From: Holosporaceae bacterium
Lineage (GTDB): Bacteria; Pseudomonadota; Alphaproteobacteria; UBA3830
Length of the DNA stretch: 7,633 nucleotides
Reading direction: 5' to 3'
Assembly: GCA_031288435.1 (NCBI GenBank)
Contig: JAITRK010000038.1
Location: 1-7,633, forward strand
Both the position numbers and the translations under genes were made by a program. Position 1 is the first letter of the stretch. Each line of letters opens with the position of its first letter. Below, one piece after another: positions 5,749-7,633 of this stretch. Below the pieces are notes generated by a model that worked only from the letters and a program-made list of their open reading frames with translations, was not told where the DNA came from and made no database searches.

Positions 5749-6856
5749 TCTTTCGTCTTCAGCAGCATGCACCCTGGCACTCAGGGAAGTTTGGAGAAAT
5801 TCGTCTATATCTCCATCCAGAACCGCAGAAACGTTGCCGTTTTCGCAGCCTGTTCTTAAATCTTTTATCATTTGGTAGGGCTGAAGAACATAGGAGCGAA
5901 TTTGGTATCCCCAACCTATTTCATCCTTGGCAATAGACTTTGATTTCTCTTCTTTTTTCCTCAATTCCAGCTCATAGAGCCTAGACCTTAGCATATCAAA
6001 TGCGATTGCTCTATTGCGATGCTGGGAGCGATCCGTTTGGCATTGAACAACTATTCCAGTAGGCAGGTGAGTGATACGAATGGCGCTTTCGGTTTTATTT
6101 ACGTGTTGTCCACCGGCTCCAGAAGATCGATAGGTGTCTATGCGTAAATCCGCATCGTTAATCGCGATGTTTATGGAATCGTCCACCACCGGATATACGC
6201 CCACCGAAGCAAAGCTAGTATGTCTTCTGGCATTGGAATCGAATGGAGATATACGCACCAGCCGGTGAATTCCGGATTCGCTTTTCAGCCAACCGTAGGC
6301 CTTTTTCCCGTTTATTTTTATGGTGCAGGATTTTAGGCCGGCTTCTTCGCCGGCGCTTTCTTCCATTATCTCTATGGAATAGCCATGTTTTTCGGACCAG
6401 CGGGTATACATGCGAAGCAGCATCTGAGCCCAATCCTGCGCCTCCGTTCCTCCAGCACCGGCGTGTACCTCTAGATAGCAGCTGAAATAGTCCGCCTCAG
6501 AAGAAAAAAAACATTCCAGCTGGTATGTTTTCATGTATTCGTGAAATTTTTGAATGTGTTCTTCGATTTCCGCCGTTAGAGCGCTATCGTTTTCGGCTTC
6601 TGCCAGATGCATCAAATCTTGTAGATCAGAAAATTCCCTCTCAGCTTTTGCGAATCTCGATATTTCTTCCTCCAGAGAAGATTTTCGCTGCAACAGATCC
6701 CGAGCCCGCGCCTGGTTTTGCCATAGATCCTCAGATTCGCTCAGTTGGCATAGCTCATCTCTCTGTTTTTTCAAAGTATCGAGGTCAAAGAAACCTCCGT
6801 AGCAGATCGAAGACACCGTCGATGGATTCAAATATTTTTCTGGTTTCCTCTTTCAT
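5743..6856 (-). CDS. prfB: Peptide chain release factor 2, expressed by programmed +1 frameshift
   Basis: RF2 recognises UGA and UAA stops and triggers peptide release. ATG at 6856-6854, preceded by GAGG at 6864-6861, opens a zero frame of 23 codons ending in LLRRFL and TGA at 6787-6785. A +1 shift on CTT TGA C continues as DLDTLKKQRDEL to TAA at 5743. The joined protein has 370 residues (E. coli RF2 has 365). LLRRFLDLDTLKKQRDEL matches the usual junction, where E. coli reads LRGYLDYD. Domain 1 is coiled. SPF at 203-205 is the stop-reading tripeptide and GGQ at 248-250 the catalytic motif, both close to their E. coli numbers. Starting instead at the TTG at 6831 would give an N-terminus unlike RF2. 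The start overlaps the MFS stop as ATGA, so both are probably cotranscribed. The frameshift lets RF2 level regulate its own synthesis. Confidence 0.95.
6784..6799 (-). promoter_or_regulatory. RF2 autoregulatory +1 frameshift signal
   Basis: The minus strand reads CGGAGG (6799-6794), TTT, CTT (6790-6788), TGA (6787-6785), C. This is the classic arrangement of a Shine-Dalgarno-like element three bases before the CTT slippery codon and an in-frame UGA followed by C. When RF2 is scarce the ribosome slips from CUU to UUU and continues in the +1 frame with GAC. The E. coli site has the same spacing (AGGGGG TAT CTT TGA C, from memory). Confidence 0.95.
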
Positions 6857-7633
6857 TTTACCTCAACCGTTTTCGCTTTATTTGGTTTCACAAACATTAT
6901 GCAAATGGCTGCGATGAAAGCTATGGCGGCATTAAGCATAAGAGCCTCGTAGGCGCCGTAAATTGTCCAGAGTTTTCCGGTAACGACGTTAGAGATACAC
7001 GAACCAACGCAATACATCAGACTAAATATGCCTATGGACGTTCCCTTTATCTGCGGAGGAGAATAGTCAGCCACTATCGCATAGAATGTTCCCTGGGTGG
7101 CGCCGTAGTGTATGCCGTAGATGGCCACGCCTGCCACCACATGCCATATTTCAGTCGCAAGTGCGAGAATCAGGCAGGAAGCCATCATCATGCAGAATCC
7201 AACGGCTAGAAATATCTTTCTTTCGCGTCGATCGGACCAGGCACCAACAATTCTGGTAGTGGGTGCGTTGAATAAAAACATCATTGCCAATATCAGCGGC
7301 ACATAGCGCAGTTCCAGTCCCATTTCCTGGGCTCTCAGCGCGAGAAACGCTTCGCTATATCGAGAGCACATGAAAATGAAACACACTCCGATGTAGCCCC
7401 AGAAATTTCGTCCAAGTTGACAAACGTCTGATTTTTTTATTGGAAACCCCTTGCGGTCTTTCAGGCGCATTATATCGCGCGGCTCGTTGATGCCGAAATG
7501 TATCAACGCTACTGCCACAAAAATAGGGAACGCCGCCAATAGATATACCAATCGTATGTTTTCTGCGGAATCGCCGGTACACTTGGATAATACGCAGTAG
7601 CACATGACAGTCCCGATCATTGAGCCCAAAAAT
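6853..7633 (-). CDS. Major facilitator superfamily transporter, C-terminal part
   Basis: The frame is open to the right edge, so the first part of the gene is outside; the visible piece is about 260 residues. Counting from the TTG at 7629 as residue 1, it shows the end of one membrane segment (1-14), a segment at 27-47, a charged cytoplasmic loop (50-75), then six segments near 77-98, 108-128, 138-158, 162-185, 195-218 and 228-247. That fits the second half of a 12-segment MFS permease. GAWSDRRERK at 129-138 is the MFS motif A loop (GxxxDRxxRR-like), as expected between TM8 and TM9. The tail is basic and ends KTVEVK. The protein sits in the inner membrane; nothing visible points to a substrate. 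Its TGA stop overlaps the prfB start by 4 nt. Confidence 0.85.
   Translation of the reverse strand, partial: FLGSMIGTVMCYCVLSKCTGDSAENIRLVYLLAAFPIFVAVALIHFGINEPRDIMRLKDRKGFPIKKSDVCQLGRNFWGYIGVCFIFMCSRYSEAFLALRAQEMGLELRYVPLILAMMFLFNAPTTRIVGAWSDRRERKIFLAVGFCMMMASCLILALATEIWHVVAGVAIYGIHYGATQGTFYAIVADYSPPQIKGTSIGIFSLMYCVGSCISNVVTGKLWTIYGAYEALMLNAAIAFIAAICIMFVKPNKAKTVEVK

Noticed and set aside
6785..6787. In-frame TGA as a nonsense mutation or sequencing frameshift in prfB
   Set aside because: The GGAGG element, spacing and CTT TGA C context are exactly the conserved RF2 autoregulation signal.
6787..6831. prfB starting at TTG 6831 in a single frame
   Set aside because: Its first 15 residues do not resemble RF2, whereas the zero frame from ATG 6856 joined at CTT TGA C does.

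Overview
This window looks like chromosomal DNA of a Gram-negative bacterium, most likely an alphaproteobacterium. That rests on remembered family resemblance only: the style of the tyrosyl-tRNA synthetase, the small alpha/beta hydrolase and the metallo-beta-lactamase-fold protein, and a DUF374 acyltransferase gene directly followed by waaA, an arrangement typical of the lipid A/Kdo operons of that class. Base composition is moderate (mid-40s % GC by eye, not counted). TAA, TAG and TGA all serve as stops, so the standard bacterial code applies. A host-associated member such as the Holosporales is possible but not shown.

Layout. On the minus strand, from about 2763 leftwards, a tightly packed operon runs: an unusual FkbM-family methyltransferase with a signal peptide and a long charged N-terminal region, then a DUF374 acyltransferase 1 nt later, then the 5' part of waaA (Kdo transferase), which overlaps the acyltransferase by 8 nt and leaves the window at position 1. 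A 281-base AT-rich divergent region (2764-3044) separates it from a plus-strand operon: alpha/beta hydrolase, tyrS (GTG start at 3737), and an MBL-fold hydrolase joined to tyrS by an ATGA overlap. This converges on a second minus-strand unit made of a major facilitator transporter (cut by the right edge) and prfB (release factor 2), also joined by an ATGA overlap. The two converging genes end inside the same 6-bp palindrome, TTATAA.

How the genes fit together. waaA and the DUF374 gene belong to outer-membrane lipid assembly. tyrS and prfB are core translation genes. prfB carries the classic programmed +1 frameshift: zero frame starts at ATG 6856, reads 23 codons to CTT TGA C behind a GGAGG element, and shifts to give a 370-aa protein. 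The hydrolase, MBL protein and transporter are recognisable families without a definable substrate.

The least ordinary element is the FkbM protein. Its N-terminus looks exported, it carries about 270 residues of apparently disordered sequence (an acidic/histidine block, then a lysine/proline block), and then a methyltransferase fold with intact motifs. An S-adenosylmethionine enzyme behind a signal peptide is a puzzle: export as an effector or membrane anchoring are both possible. No tRNA, rRNA, CRISPR array, insertion sequence or clear intrinsic terminator was seen.
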